A stretch of 64,000 nucleotides of DNA from the NCBI GenBank assembly GCA_030770535.1, contig JASVEC010000008.1, positions 1,054,001 through 1,118,000 of the forward strand, in the 5' to 3' direction. Shown here one piece after another: positions 47,521 through 59,228 of this stretch. Both the position numbers and the translations under genes were made by a program. The notes under the pieces are model-generated. The model saw only the letters and a program-made list of their open reading frames with translations. It ran no database searches and was not told the DNA's origin. Every line of letters starts with the position of its first letter. Position 1 is the stretch's first letter. The stretch comes from Batkoa obscura. Its lineage: Eukaryota > Entomophthoromycota > Entomophthoromycetes > Entomophthorales > Batkoaceae.

Positions 47521-49290
47521 TATTCATTAAAAAATGTAAATAAAATAAATTATGACCAATATGGTAAGCATGTAGACTGAGTTAACTATTATCAAGAAAT
47601 AATGAATAAAGATTGACTGTAAAAATTAAATGTTTTTATTTGACTATTACTCTTTTCATGGCGACTTCTAATTATTTTTTCGATTTGATTAATTGCATGT
47701 CGGAAAAAGCAAACTAAGAATAACTGATAAGGGATCATATTCTTTGTTGTAGATAGTACTTAATATACGGAACAATAACCAAAGTACTAAAAAAAAGAGG
47801 TAACATATAACTTAGTAAAGAAAAAGAGAGGACAAATGTAATCATAAACCTTATTTTTAAAAATTATTATCAATTTTGATTGAATATACTATAAATGGCA
47901 TAATGATAATGTTCTAACTTATTCTCTGTAAATTAGAATTATAACATACTTTTTACCATTACCAAGTCGAACAGTATTTTATATATTTAAAAAGTGATAT
48001 AAAGCCCATAGTAATTCAGGTGCAATGTGAGAGGCGAAGGAGAGAGAGTAACAGGTAAGGGGCTGTAGCATCAATTTTCTAATTATCCTTTAGATAATCT
48101 GGGAAAGTATCGAGGAGGAAAGCTTATCCTAGAATAATTAGAAGTATAACATCTTATTTATTATAAGTTATACTTAATCGAGGACACAAAATAAGATCAA
48201 CAAAATCGATATGGGAAATAATCAAATAAGCTTTGATAATAGGAAATAAAATTACTCCTAATATTGTTTTTATAAATGCATTAGGTATAATTGTGGAGTT
48301 GATAAAGGGATTTGATTTAAAACTATTTAGAAGTTATTTTTTTTCAAATATAAAAGTATAGGATAAAGTAGAAAATCATTGATAATAGAAGTATAACCGA
48401 GATTTGTTTGCTTGCTATATGATAATATTTTTTTAAATATACAAAAATAGATAATTTTATTATTTTTAGTAATTGGTATACTAAAGATAAAAACAAATGA
48501 AATAGAATATGGTATTAACATTTAAGGCGCTCAAAGTTTGCACTTACAATTTCTTTACTGAGAATCATTAATAATAGTTGAATCCCACATTGCTTTATTA
48601 ATTCAATTTTTCTATATTAATCAAAACCCGAATTTAATAAATAACTTTCAAATCTGATTTATAAAAATATTATATCCACACTTTTAAAATTTTCTCTCAC
48701 CATGTGGGAAATTTATTTATTTACTAATTATCGTAATATTAGTTACTAGTATGATTTTCTTATATATGCGATAGGGCCATAGATAGTTTCTATAATAAGC
48801 CACTGCTTATATTTCTAATACCAAGTCTAGAGGAAAAATAAGATAAAATCTACCCCAAAAGATTGATTATTTATTTTATATCTTTATTATTTTCCGCCAT
48901 CCTTAGTTTTTTGAATTTCAATTTTCAATCTCCTAAATAAAAAATCTTGTTTATTATTAGAATTCTACCACTTTGCAGATGGGAAATAGCTTGAGCCAAT
49001 CTCAAGTTTACGAAATCATTTATAAATCTTGAAATTGTTATAAGTTAGCTTTATTTTATGGAATCTATAAGTAAGATAAGATATTCTTAATATTTATATG
49101 TGAAATGATAAAATCTTTGCCATACTATGATGCATTTTTTATTTATAATACAATACGGTAGGTCAACATGTATTACTCAAATAGATAAAAAATTCTAAAA
49201 GTTTAAAAATAAAACTTGATTATAAATAGTATAATGTTTATTTCCCATAGTCGATAAGCTGAGAATAATAAGTCTATTTTGAAAAAAATA

Positions 49291-49301
49291 GTATATAAAG
49301 G
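49291..49301 (+). promoter_or_regulatory. TATA box of the secreted-protein gene
   Basis: GTATATAAAGG lies 56-66 bp before the ATG at 49357, a textbook TATA element and position. It agrees with the gene's higher-expression codon use. Confidence 0.55.
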
Positions 49302-49356
49302 GTCGATTCGATATCAAATTACCTTACCAATCTTCTGAGATCCTCACATATATACT

Positions 49357-49965
49357 ATGAAATTCTTTGCTTTATCTTTCTTACCTTGCTTAGCATTAGC
49401 TCAACTCCATGGTGTTTACCAATTACCTTCCAACCAAGCTGGTTGTGCTTCCGCTCTTGATTTAGTCTTAAAATCAGACAATACTTTAGTTAAAAGACAT
49501 TGTGTCCAAGATAACGCTAAAAAAATTACCTTTGGCGTCTATTTCCAAAACAATGATAAAATTGATGAATTTTATTCTACTGGTGGTTCCAGAACTGTTT
49601 CTGTAAAGTCAAGTATTAACAGTATCAATTACGATGGTGTCAACCTCGAAAAGAAAACTGATGACAGTGAATTTGCTAAAGTGGCTTCAATCTTTGGTAA
49701 TTTTGAAGCTGCCCCAGGAAATGAAGCTAATTGTGCCATTGCTTCTAAATTAGAAATCTTTAATAGTGGTCGAATTGTTAAAACCTATTGTCAAAATAAT
49801 CAATCTTTTTATACTCGTGGATTCTTTGAAATCGTTTCTTTTGCTGATTCTAAAGTCGTTATTGACGTTAAATATAATGGTACTGAAGTTAAAAGCACTT
49901 TAAATGTCATCGATGCTAACTCTTTCGAATTTGAGGGTAAAGTTTTATTAAAAAGAATCAATTAA
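49357..49965 (+). CDS. Secreted protein with internally duplicated two-cysteine domain
   Basis: Unrecognised 202-residue, single-exon protein. Residues 1-15 (MKFFALSFLPCLALA) form a signal peptide with an A-L-A cleavage site before Q16. The mature part is two copies of a ~95-residue domain. Copy 1 begins GVYQLPSNQAGCASAL (C30) and has C49. Copy 2 begins GNFEAAPGNEANCAIAS (C126) and has C145. The two cysteines are 19 residues apart in both copies, each followed by a beta-rich stretch (ITFGVYFQNN, YTRGFFEIV). The duplication and matched spacing point to one disulfide per domain. Codon use and a clear TATA box suggest strong expression. No lysine/arginine processing site or anchor is seen. It may be a cell-wall or host-interaction protein, which is speculation. 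Confidence 0.8.
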   Translation: MKFFALSFLPCLALAQLHGVYQLPSNQAGCASALDLVLKSDNTLVKRHCVQDNAKKITFGVYFQNNDKIDEFYSTGGSRTVSVKSSINSINYDGVNLEKKTDDSEFAKVASIFGNFEAAPGNEANCAIASKLEIFNSGRIVKTYCQNNQSFYTRGFFEIVSFADSKVVIDVKYNGTEVKSTLNVIDANSFEFEGKVLLKRIN

Positions 49966-50386
49966 ATAAATTTATATATAGTTATATGAGTTGCTGTTAT
50001 TTTATACTGCTTTTTTTCGACTTTTATCATGTTTTTTATAAATCTAAAATGTGACTTAACTAATTTAAAACTAGAGAAATTTACAAATCTATACAAATCG
50101 TTGTAAGTTCATGACTATTGCCTTAAAACAATTTTCAATCATTCTTATTTAATTAATTCCTCTTTTTATAATAAAATATGTATGATTACTTTAGTAATAC
50201 TAATACCAATAAATCGAAGTAATTAATATATAAAGTTTTGATTTTATTATTTATATAAGAGTATTGTTTTTCTTTTCAACATTATTATTTTTAAGCTTGA
50301 AATTTACACAAATTAGTCACTAAATCAATTAAAGCAAGGTTAAAAAGATAGTAAGAAATTTTATATCATTTCAATCCACCACCTTC

Positions 50387-50880
50387 TTACCAATTTATAT
50401 TGAGTCGTTTGAAATGTTTCAGTGATAATTCATCCATATTAAAATGATAGATCATTGGTTGCAACACCACTAAAAAATTTTACATTAAAAAATTTTTATT
50501 TTTATATTTAAGAAAACTTACTGTTGCAGCCAAAAACTAATAATTTTTTATGAACATGAATTTGTACTGGAACATTTCGAACAACCTGATAATTATTCTC
50601 AGTTCCTAGTTTTTACTGCTGAAGTTACCGATTCCTTGTCAAGTCCGCCAATGTTAATATGTAATTAAATTATTATGTATATGGGGGTGTATTTTTGTTT
50701 AAGAATTTTACTAACAATCTTTTCGCTCAAATAGTGCTTAAAAAATGGAGAAAATAATGAAACCAAAAAAAACACCCCCATATAGAGTAAAATTTCGGTC
50801 AGTCTGTAGATAATATGAATTAGACCATTTGATGATCAAATTCGGGATGAGATCAGTGTAATAGTTATTAATTTTTTAAT
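50387..50880 (-). pseudogene. Relic of an unidentified host gene interrupted by a MITE
   Basis: Read on the minus strand, the right part encodes DLIPNLIIKWSNSYYLQT and is cut at the MITE (50680-50782). Left of the MITE comes HINIGGLDKESVTSAVKTRN followed by a stop. An exon-like run with VVRNVPVQIHVHKKLLVFG then ends at a good GTAAG donor, and after a ~50-bp intron LQPMIYHFNMDELSLKHF continues to a stop at 50387-50389, or to a further donor. The alternation of strands and leucine-rich segments resembles leucine-rich-repeat/F-box type proteins, but I cannot name it. The stop, the MITE and the lack of a start suggest a dead gene. Confidence 0.4.
50680..50782 (-). mobile_element. MITE copy 7, best-preserved, with TA target duplication
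   Basis: Begins TATGGGGGTGTATTTTTG and ends AAAAAACACCCCCATA: near-perfect inverted repeats of about 17 bp. TA dinucleotides flank both sides (50678-50679 and 50783-50784). The 103-bp interior has the AAATAGTGCTTAAAAAATGG core. The TA target is typical of Tc1/mariner-mobilised elements. Confidence 0.9.
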
Positions 50881-52008
50881 ATGATACTATTTTACATTTG
50901 TCCATTTTTTTGTCGATTTTTAACGAAATAATTTCGAAAAAATTGATTAGCTAAATAGAGATAAAAAAAACATGGTCCCATTTTTATAGGCTTTAATTCA
51001 ATTTGCTCCAATATAAAATTTTCTATAGAAAGGTATAAAAATGCCAAATTATTAGCTTAATATAAACATGAATTTTAATATTTAATTTTTTTTATAAACT
51101 ATTGAGAACATTTTACACCGAAAAAACCACTTAAATAATTCCATCAGCTCTAACATTTCTACTTCATTCTACTTTTCTATTTCAATCATTAGTACAAAAC
51201 ATATACCAACAAAATTATATCAAGAAAAGAGAATAACTTTATTCTAACAAAAACTTTTTAATCAAGTGTATTGAAACTAATTTTAACATTATGGGTTTAT
51301 TGATTACATTTGATACTTTAATTTAATGTAATTAAAACAAAACTGATGGAACTTTTCTATCCACAGATTAGTATACAAACAAATAATAACAGAAAAACAA
51401 AAATGTTGTATTCTCTAGTCATGAATTTTTCTTAATAGTAATTTAAAATTATGGGGTTTATTGATTGCATCTGACACTCGTTAAATTCTATAGAAATTAA
51501 AAACTAATCTCATAATTTAACAAGTTCTAAATGCAATCTGTTTACTCTATTGTACGGGAATATCAGTTTAGCATTGGAATGTCTGGCTGAACTGTAGTAC
51601 AAAATGTAGATAAAAATTGAATAAATTAAAGTTGATTTAATTTTATTGAAATTCGAGAAGATTTATTCACTTTAAGCGTTGTGGGATTAAATCATAAGGG
51701 CTTTAAAGTGAAATAAAAAAAATTATTTGAATCGTTATACTAGAATTTTATTTTCTATATTATATTATATAGCCTTTATATGATTCTATTATTTTATTTT
51801 TACTTTTATTTTATTTTTAATTTTTAATTTTTAATTTTCTAATTTTCTAACTCAATCCCTTCAACTCTTAAAAACTAAGCTTAAATAAAAAAAAGTTGGT
51901 AGCTTAAAAACTTGGAAGTTTTTTTCGAGGTTCAAAATTTTGCCCCAAAACTAAATTTTGAAATTTTAAAATTAAACTTTTTGAAATTTTTTAACAAAGA
52001 AATAGAAT

Positions 52009-55000
52009 ATGGGTTTTAAAAAGAAGACTGGTAAAGGACGTTTAGATAAATACTATCATTATGCCAAAGAACAAGGTTATCGTGCACGTTCTGCTTTCAA
52101 ATTAATTCAATTAAATAAAAAATATGATTTTTTATCTTCTGCTCGTTGTCTTATTGATCTGTGTGCTGCTCCTGGTGGTTGGTAAGTTTTTTATACGAGA
52201 TTTGATTTATCGAATATGATATTAATGAATAACAATTCTATAGGCTTCAAGTAGCTACTAAATACATGCCAGTTGAAAGTTTAATTGTTGGTAAGTTTAT
52301 ATTAAAATTAGATAAAATTAAAAGAGATAGAATTAATTTATCTTTAATTTAGGTGTTGATTTGGCTCCCATTAAGCCTATTCCTCAATGTATTACTTTTC
52401 AAGAAGATATTACAACTTCTCAATGTCGTAATCAATTAAGAGGTCATTTAAAAACTTGGAAAGCAGATGTGTAAGTAGCTTAATTTTTTTACTTAGGATT
52501 GTTTTTTGACTAAATTTTAACTAGTGTACTTCATGATGGTGCTCCTAATGTGGGTTCTGCTTGGATACAAGATGCTTTCTCTCAGTCTGAATTAGTATTA
52601 GAGTCATTGAAATTAGCTGTTGAATTTTTGAGAAAAGGAGGTAAGTTTAGGATATGAATTTAATAATTGATTGATATTTAATTTTATTTTTATAGGTGTG
52701 TTTGTTACTAAAGTTTTCAGATCTAAAGATTATAATAAATTAATGTGGGTATTTAATCAACTGTTTAGAAAAGTAGAAGCTACCAAACCACCATCTTCAA
52801 GGTAAATGAAAATTATGTTCTTAAATTGTTATTTTAAATTACTTACAATTTCAACTAGAAATGTGTCTGCAGAAATTTTCGTTGTTTGTCAAGACTATTT
52901 AGCACCCAAAAAAATTGATCCTAAATTTTTAGATATTAGATATGTATTTGGAGAATTAGATGCTGATACTAAAGAAGGAAAAGTATCAGGTTCTTTAAAC
53001 ATTTTAAATCCAGCTAAACATAAAAGACAACGTGATGGTTACGCTGATGGTGCCACAACCCTTTTTAAATCAGAAGATATTATGGGTTTTATTAATTCTG
53101 ATGATCCTATTCAATTTTTAGCTACTATTAATAGACTAGAGTTTAAATCCGATGAATCTAAAGAGTAAGGAGTTTTAATATTACTTATAATATGTAACAG
53201 TTTCTTATTGCTTTTTTATTTAAATAGCTTATTGAAATTAAAAACCACTACCTCAGATATTCAATCCTCTGTTGAAGATTTGAAAGTACTGGGTAAAGGT
53301 GAATTTAGAGATTTGTTAAAATGGAGAACTAGTGTTTTAGATATTATTAGAGTAAATTTTAATTTAATTATTATAATATAAGTATTAATAAAGTTGGATA
53401 GCCTAAACCAGAGAAAAAAGAAACAACTGTTGAAGTTGTTGAAGAAAGTTTAGAGGATGAGGTAATTTAGTTAATAGAAAATGAACAGAGTAGAATTTAA
53501 CTGACATTTTATTTTATTAGTTGGCTCGTTTAGCAGAAGAAGAAAAAAGTAAATTAAAGAAAGCTAAACGCAAAGTTTTAGAAAAGAGACAAAAAGAATT
53601 AATGAAATTACAATTAAAAATGACAACTCCAGTTGAAATTGGTAATGAACAATTTGGTATATCTCCTTTTGTTTCGGCTAACGAAAATGTAATTATCATT
53701 TTATTGACTATAATTAATTTATTAATTTTTATTTTATTTTATTTAGAAAAATTCTAAAATATTAAATGGTAACATGGATAGAGAAATAATGGTTGAAGAT
53801 TCAGATGATGATATTGTTGTTTATGGTAATGAAGAAGAAGAAGGATCAGATGAAGAAGTAATTGAAAAAGATTCAGATGAAGATTCAGATATTGAACAGT
53901 TAGAAGCTAATCTTGATGAAATGTAAGTTTAAAAATATATATATATATAAATATATAATTAATCAATTAATTAATTAATTAGGTATCAACAATATAAAGA
54001 TAAAAAGAAAACACAAAAAGAAGCTTTAAAAGAAAAGAAAGAACATGAAGAATGGTATGGATTTACTGAAAAACAATCAGAAGACGAATCAGATTCTGAT
54101 GATTCTGATAATGAAAATACAACAACTCATTTTAAAGGTGAAAATTTTGATGATGATACAGATAGTGAAAGTGATGATAACAGTGACGGTGATGACGAAG
54201 GAATAAGTAAAAGTAAAAGTAAAAAGAAAGGGTTATCTGGCAATGCTGCTTTATTCTTTGATCAACCTATTTTTAAAGAAATTGATGATATTAATTTAAA
54301 TGAGAAGGATTCAAATGTATGTTTGTTTATTACGTAATATTACATTTATATTAATATGTTATTTTATAGAATTTAAAAAAGAGAAAATTAATTGAAAAAG
54401 AAGATGAGGACAATTTAATAAGTGATGAAGATATTGAAGAAGATAATGAAAGTTCGGATGATGAAACAATGTCCGAAGAAGATCCAGAAGCTAAAATAAA
54501 AGAAGCAAAATCCAAAGGTAATTTATTTGTAAATTTAAACTCAATAATAATATAAATTAATTATAGAACTTGATTTAATGACCGCTCAAGCAATGACTTT
54601 AGCTATGAAATTAGTTAATAGAGAGGTTACAAAAGAGGAATTGATATCTTCTAGTTTTGGTAGATACACTTTTAACGATGTGGATGATCTTCCTGCTTGG
54701 TAAAGAATATCAATTGAACTCTAAAAAAGTAATATATTAAACAGAATATTCTAGGTTTAAAGAAGATGAAAAGAAATATTATAAACCAAATATCCCAATA
54801 ACTAAAGAAGCAGCCACTGCTATTAAAGAGAAGATTAAAGCCTTAAATGCCCGACCAATCAAAAAAGTAGCTGAAGCTAAAGCAAGAAAGAAGTATAAGG
54901 TAATTTTATGTCTATCTATTCATTACAACTTCATAACTAACCTCCCTCCTCATTTCATAGGCTGCTCAAAAATTAGTTAAATTACAAAAGAAAGCATCTG

Positions 55001-55245
55001 TAATTGCTGAATCTACTGATATGACCGAACAAGAAAAAGCAAGATCCATTGAAAAAGTCATGGCTAGAAAAGGAGCTAAAAAACAAGAGAAGGTTCAATT
55101 AGTTGTTGCTAGAGGTGCTAATCGTGGTAACCGTGGTAGACCTAAGGGGGTTAAAGGAAGGTATAAGATGGTCGATCCTCGTATGAAGAAAGAATTAAAG
55201 GCTACTAAAAGAATAGCTAAAAAACAAGCCAAGAAACGTAGATAA
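52009..55245 (+). CDS. SPB1: rRNA 2'-O-methyltransferase Spb1 (FTSJ3)
   Basis: Nucleolar methyltransferase that modifies the A-loop of 25S rRNA and is needed for 60S maturation. The ATG at 52009 gives [20 protein letters not shown]. The FtsJ domain follows with [15 protein letters not shown] (catalytic Lys), [11 protein letters not shown] (SAM loop), [11 protein letters not shown] (Asp), [12 protein letters not shown] (Lys) and SAEIFVVCQ (Glu), giving the full K-D-K-E tetrad. The middle is an acidic, Asp/Glu/Ser-rich region. The C-terminal Spb1 domain includes [44 protein letters not shown] and a very basic end ([19 protein letters not shown] to AKKQAKKRR). About fourteen introns; ~820 residues, like yeast (841). 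DGAT2 follows on the same strand. Confidence 0.97.
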
Positions 55246-55947
55246 ATGGTAAGAGACGGGGTATAGAGTGGAATTAATCAGTGGATAGATAGTGTATATT
55301 GCTGCTCTGTTTATTATGAATTATTTTATTAAATTTATAGATTAATATACTAGTTTTTTTTGTTGTTTGCTTTTTCAATGCACCTTTTAAGTATACAATA
55401 CTCTTTTTATGACTTAATTTTAATACTTCAAAAGATAATTGTTATTTATATATATATTGGATTTGAAATTAATTTAGCTTTTAATAGTCAAATATTTATA
55501 ATGAATTTAGTTATTTAAATATAACTATATTTATTTTTAAAAATAACTTGCGTTATCTTGAAAGGATTTGAAGATAAAGTTTTATTTTTTTTATAAATTT
55601 CCCACCTACTCAGTAAGGATAATAACAATAATGTAGAAAAAATTATGCTTATTAGCCCATATTCTATAAAAGAAATTAAAAATAAATCTAAAATTCTTTA
55701 ATTGGACCATTCAAAACCCCAAGATTAAAAAAATAGACCAATAAATTTCATTTATGATGACAATGCCATTTTAAAAAATAAATTCTCGGACATGAAAATA
55801 ATGATAGCTAATTGGTAAAGGCCATATAATCCGAACTTACAAACTTCAAATCGGAGCTTAGTACCGTCTATCCTTTACAAAAAAGCAAGGATTATAAATA
55901 AGAACACACTTTAACTTTTATTTCAAATAAAACTTTAAATTGTAATA
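55246..55947. other. Intergenic between SPB1 and DGAT2
   Basis: About 700 bp, AT-rich. A TATA-like ATTATAAATA (55891-55900) sits about 48 bp before the DGAT2 ATG. Nothing else is recognised. Confidence 0.5.
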
Positions 55948-57117
55948 ATGACTACCGATAACTTGAAAGTAGAATCCGCAAAAATAAGTAAAAGTAATTC
56001 TTTTACCAACTTACCCAAAATGGAGTTTGCACCTTTGGATGTACCCTTAACTAGACGTCGTCAAACCTTTGCTACCTTTATCTATTCCTTTATGATGTTA
56101 TTAAGTCAAAGCTTTTTTTTAATTTTATGTTTCTTTCCCATGTTATGGCCTTTAATATTTACTTATTTTATTTTCATGTATTTTGATAGTGCAGCTGAAA
56201 AGGGAGGACGCATCAATCATTGGGTTAAAAATTGGACAATATGGACTTGGTTAGCTGAATTTTTCCCCTCCAAATTAATTGTTGAAGAAGAATTGGACCC
56301 TAAAGAAACTTATATTTTTGGTTATCATCCACATGGTATTATAAGTACTGGAGCATTTATTAATTTTGCTACTAATGGTACTAAATTAAGTGAAAAATTA
56401 CCTGGACTTAATATTAGATTATGTACCTTAGCTAGTAATTTCTTTATGCCAATATATAGAGAGTTGTTACTCGCTTTAGGTATTATTTCTGTTTCTAAAA
56501 AAGCCATTTTAAATGTTTTGAAACTTGGAAAAGGTAAGTTTATTTTTATTTATTTAATGATATTAATTTATTTAACCTATTAATTACTAGGCAACTCCTG
56601 TGTCATAGTCGTTGGAGGAGCACAAGAATCATTATCAGCCAATGAAAACAATTTAGATTTAGTATTAAAAAAACGTTTTGGATTTGTATCATTAGCCATA
56701 AAAACAGGCTCAAACTTAGTACCAGTGTTTGGCTTTGGAGAAAATCAAATCTTAGACACCGTTATTCCAGAACCAGATTCCTATATTCATAAACTTCAAA
56801 TTAAAATGAAACAGGCGTTAGGTTTTACTATGCCTATCTTTCATGGCCGTGGTATCTTTACTTACAATTATGGCATTATGCCAAAGAGAGTACCATTGAC
56901 GATTGTTGGTAAGTTGGTTACCATTATATGCTGTATTTTTATTAATTTTTTTCTTTTAGTTGGTAAAGCTATTAAAGTCAAACAAGTCGATAATCCAAGT
57001 AATGAATTAGTAGCTGAAGTTCATCAACAATATATGAATGCTTTATTAGATTTATATAATCGTAACAAGGCATTGTATTCTCCAATTCCTAGTCCACCTG
57101 AGATGTGTTTTATTTAA
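55948..57117 (+). CDS. DGA1: Diacylglycerol O-acyltransferase type 2 (DGAT2)
   Basis: ER/lipid-droplet enzyme that acylates diacylglycerol to make triacylglycerol. Three exons with introns 56534-56590 and 56909-56959. A short polar N-terminus is followed by a hydrophobic hairpin (FATFIYSFMMLLSQSFFLIL and PMLWPLIFTYFIFMYFDS, residues ~45-95). Next come FPSKLIVEEELDP, the catalytic YHPHGI (His-Pro-His-Gly, ~residues 127-130), FFMPIYRELLLALGIIS, VIVVGGAQESL, KTGSNLVPVFGFGEN, FHGRGIF-YNYGIMPKRVPL and VVGKAIKV. All family landmarks are intact; ~350 residues. The second intron is 51 bp, a multiple of three without a stop, so unspliced RNA would stay in frame. A diverged paralogue lies 2.8 kb downstream. 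Confidence 0.95.
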
Positions 57118-57375
57118 ATTTCGTTGGATATGTTATAAAACTAAATAGCTAATTAGTTTAAAGACAATAGTAACAAATCCCTTTTTTCTATTCTTGTTTT
57201 AACAACGTTGTTATCATTATAGTATAATAATAAAAATAATTTTTCTTTTTTTATTTGCTTTAGTTTATTAGTTATTTTATCTGTTTTTCTTGGTTTATAA
57301 CACTATAAGGTAAAAGTTACAAGATATATATATATTGTATCGAATAATTAAATAAGGTTATTCTAAAATTAATAT

Positions 57376-57477
57376 TTAGGGGATGTTTTCTTGGTTTCAT
57401 CACTTTTTCAGTTTTTTAAGCGCTATTTAAGTGGAAAAATTGTTAGTAAAGTTCTTAAACAAAAAATACATCCCTAT
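57376..57477 (+). mobile_element. MITE copy 8
   Basis: GGGGATGTTTTCTTGGTTTC at the left, TTTTTTAAGCGCTATTTAAG in the core, CAAAAAATACATCCCTAT at the right. About 102 bp; 36 bp from copy 9 and in the same orientation. Confidence 0.82.
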
Positions 57478-57513
57478 TTACTTATTTTTAAACAATATCA
57501 TAATATAAGGCAA

Positions 57514-57617
57514 TATGAGGGTGTTTTTTTTGGCTTCATTATTTTTTCCATTTTTAAGCGCTATTCCAGTGGAAAGATTGTTAGTAAAATTCTTAAACAA
57601 AAAAATACATCTCCATA
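57514..57617 (+). mobile_element. MITE copy 9
   Basis: TATGAGGGTGTTTTTTTTGG at the left, TTTTTAAGCGCTATTCCAGT in the core, AAAAAATACATCTCCATA at the right. About 104 bp; both ends are well preserved. Confidence 0.87.
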
Positions 57618-58524
57618 TACATAGTTATAAATCTTACATTGATTACTTCTTGATAAATAGTTTAGAAATCTTAAACAATTAGTTATTAACAGTTCATGAA
57701 TAGTATTATAAAAATTAAAACTACGAAATTATCTACTATAATACATCGTAATGCTTTATGAATATATTTAATAATTACATAGTTTCTACAATTAATTCCT
57801 TGTTGAGCGTTAATTCTCAATGAAAATTAAAACTAATATTGTTTTACATTTGGTAAAAATAAGACTATAGTTGATTCTATTTAAATAGAAGTTAAAGGTT
57901 GGATTTGCCATTGCTTTCATTTGAAATTTGTAATAATGCTAATAAAATTATCTTTATCAAAACATTAAAATGAAAAATATAATAAATTGAAACTTTAGTT
58001 ACAATTAAATTGAACCAGTAATAAACAGTTGGCAAGTTCTAGAGTCAAATAAAATGAAGACTATTTTGCCTAACTAATTGATAAAAATTGACTCTATTTT
58101 TAAAATAGCAAATATGGATATTAAACAGTCTATGTAATAATGCTTTGATTACTAATTTAGCCCCAGTTAATTGATGATCATTACAAACTTTTTGAAAAAG
58201 ATTCAATTTTTTCTAATTAAATAAATAATAAATCCTTGATTTTTTCAACTCTAGAATTCGATTAACTTAAATTAATACTTAGCCAATAAAACAACAAAAT
58301 CTAACCAAAAAAAAGACTACTTAACCCACAATTAGAATAACTAAAAAATATTTGGTTATATAAAAAATTACCAAGTTTTTTATAAATGTTTTATATAAAT
58401 CATATAGTTATATTTTTTATTTTATTAGTTTTATATAATTTATAGCATATTGCATATTATTTATAAAATAAATTTATTTCAGTTATAAATTAAAAATTAT
58501 CAATTTATAGTTAGTTAATTAAAC

Positions 58525-58550
58525 TAAAACAAAAAAATACATCCCCATAT
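58525..58550 (+). mobile_element. Isolated MITE right end
   Basis: AAACAAAAAAATACATCCCC followed by ATA is the exact right terminus of the MITE family without the rest of the element. It directly abuts dispersed repeat copy B, so a larger or rearranged element may have used this terminus. Confidence 0.6.
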
Positions 58551-58555
58551 AAAGT

Positions 58556-58684
58556 TAGAAATCCTCGCAGCAAATCAAAATAAGGGACTCTGACTTGATT
58601 GTGTTTGAACTTGAGAATACAACAACTTAAGTGATTGTTGTGTTATAATCAATCTGAGAGCTAAATAGAGCAATGTTTCACACT
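58556..58684 (+). repeat. Dispersed repeat, copy B
   Basis: Aligns with 9475-9565 at both ends (TAGAAATCCTCGCAGCAAAT at the left and GCAATGTTTCACACT at the right), with an additional block of about 40 bp in the middle. Noncoding. It may be retroelement debris; no open frame is associated. Confidence 0.5.
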
Positions 58685-58945
58685 GGATAACTTAATATTT
58701 ATTAATTGTTAATTTTATTTAAAGTTATAATATTGCTTTCTATAATTGCTTTTACTTAAAAACATAGTGTTTTATTATGCAATTATATTTTAAACTTTAT
58801 ATATATTTTCAGCTTTTTATTTTTTTTAGTTGTATTAAATAGTATTTTAATATAAATTTTTATATTTTATTATTACTAATATTAATTTATTTTTATTTTT
58901 ATCAAATAACTTTTTTGAATATTTTATACACTTTTTCAATAAATA

Positions 58946-59050
58946 TATGGGGATGTGTTTTTTTGTTTAAGAATTTTACTAACAACTTTTCCACCCAAAT
59001 AGCGCTTAAAAAATGGAGAAAGTAATGAAATCAAAAAAAACATCCTCATA
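58946..59050 (-). mobile_element. MITE copy 10
   Basis: TATGGGGATGTGTTTTTTTG at the left, CAAATAGCGCTTAAAAAATG in the core, AAAAAAAACATCCTCATA at the right. 105 bp with good termini. Confidence 0.87.
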
Positions 59051-59228
59051 GGATTATTAGAAATAAATTATTAATATTAAATTTTTTTATATTTAAATCT
59101 GTATTATTAAATTAATATTATAATACTAAAAGCTGTAACATATATAAATAATCTTAAAGTTTATATATTTTTAAAAAAGCTACTAACTGATATATAAAAA
59201 GCTGTTTTATTTAATTTTATGCAAAAAC

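Larger units (their letters stand above)
45743..49356. other. Gene-poor 3.6-kb stretch rich in elements
   Basis: Contains MITE copies at 45971-46070, 47008-47106 and 47415-47520, and a LINE-like relic at 46121-46735. From 47520 to 49290 I see no gene, RNA or repeat. Confidence 0.6.
49966..52008. other. Intergenic 2 kb with gene relic and MITE
   Basis: Contains a minus-strand coding relic (about 50387-50880) with a MITE copy inside it (50680-50782). From about 50900 to the SPB1 start the DNA is AT-rich with no recognised feature. Confidence 0.55.
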
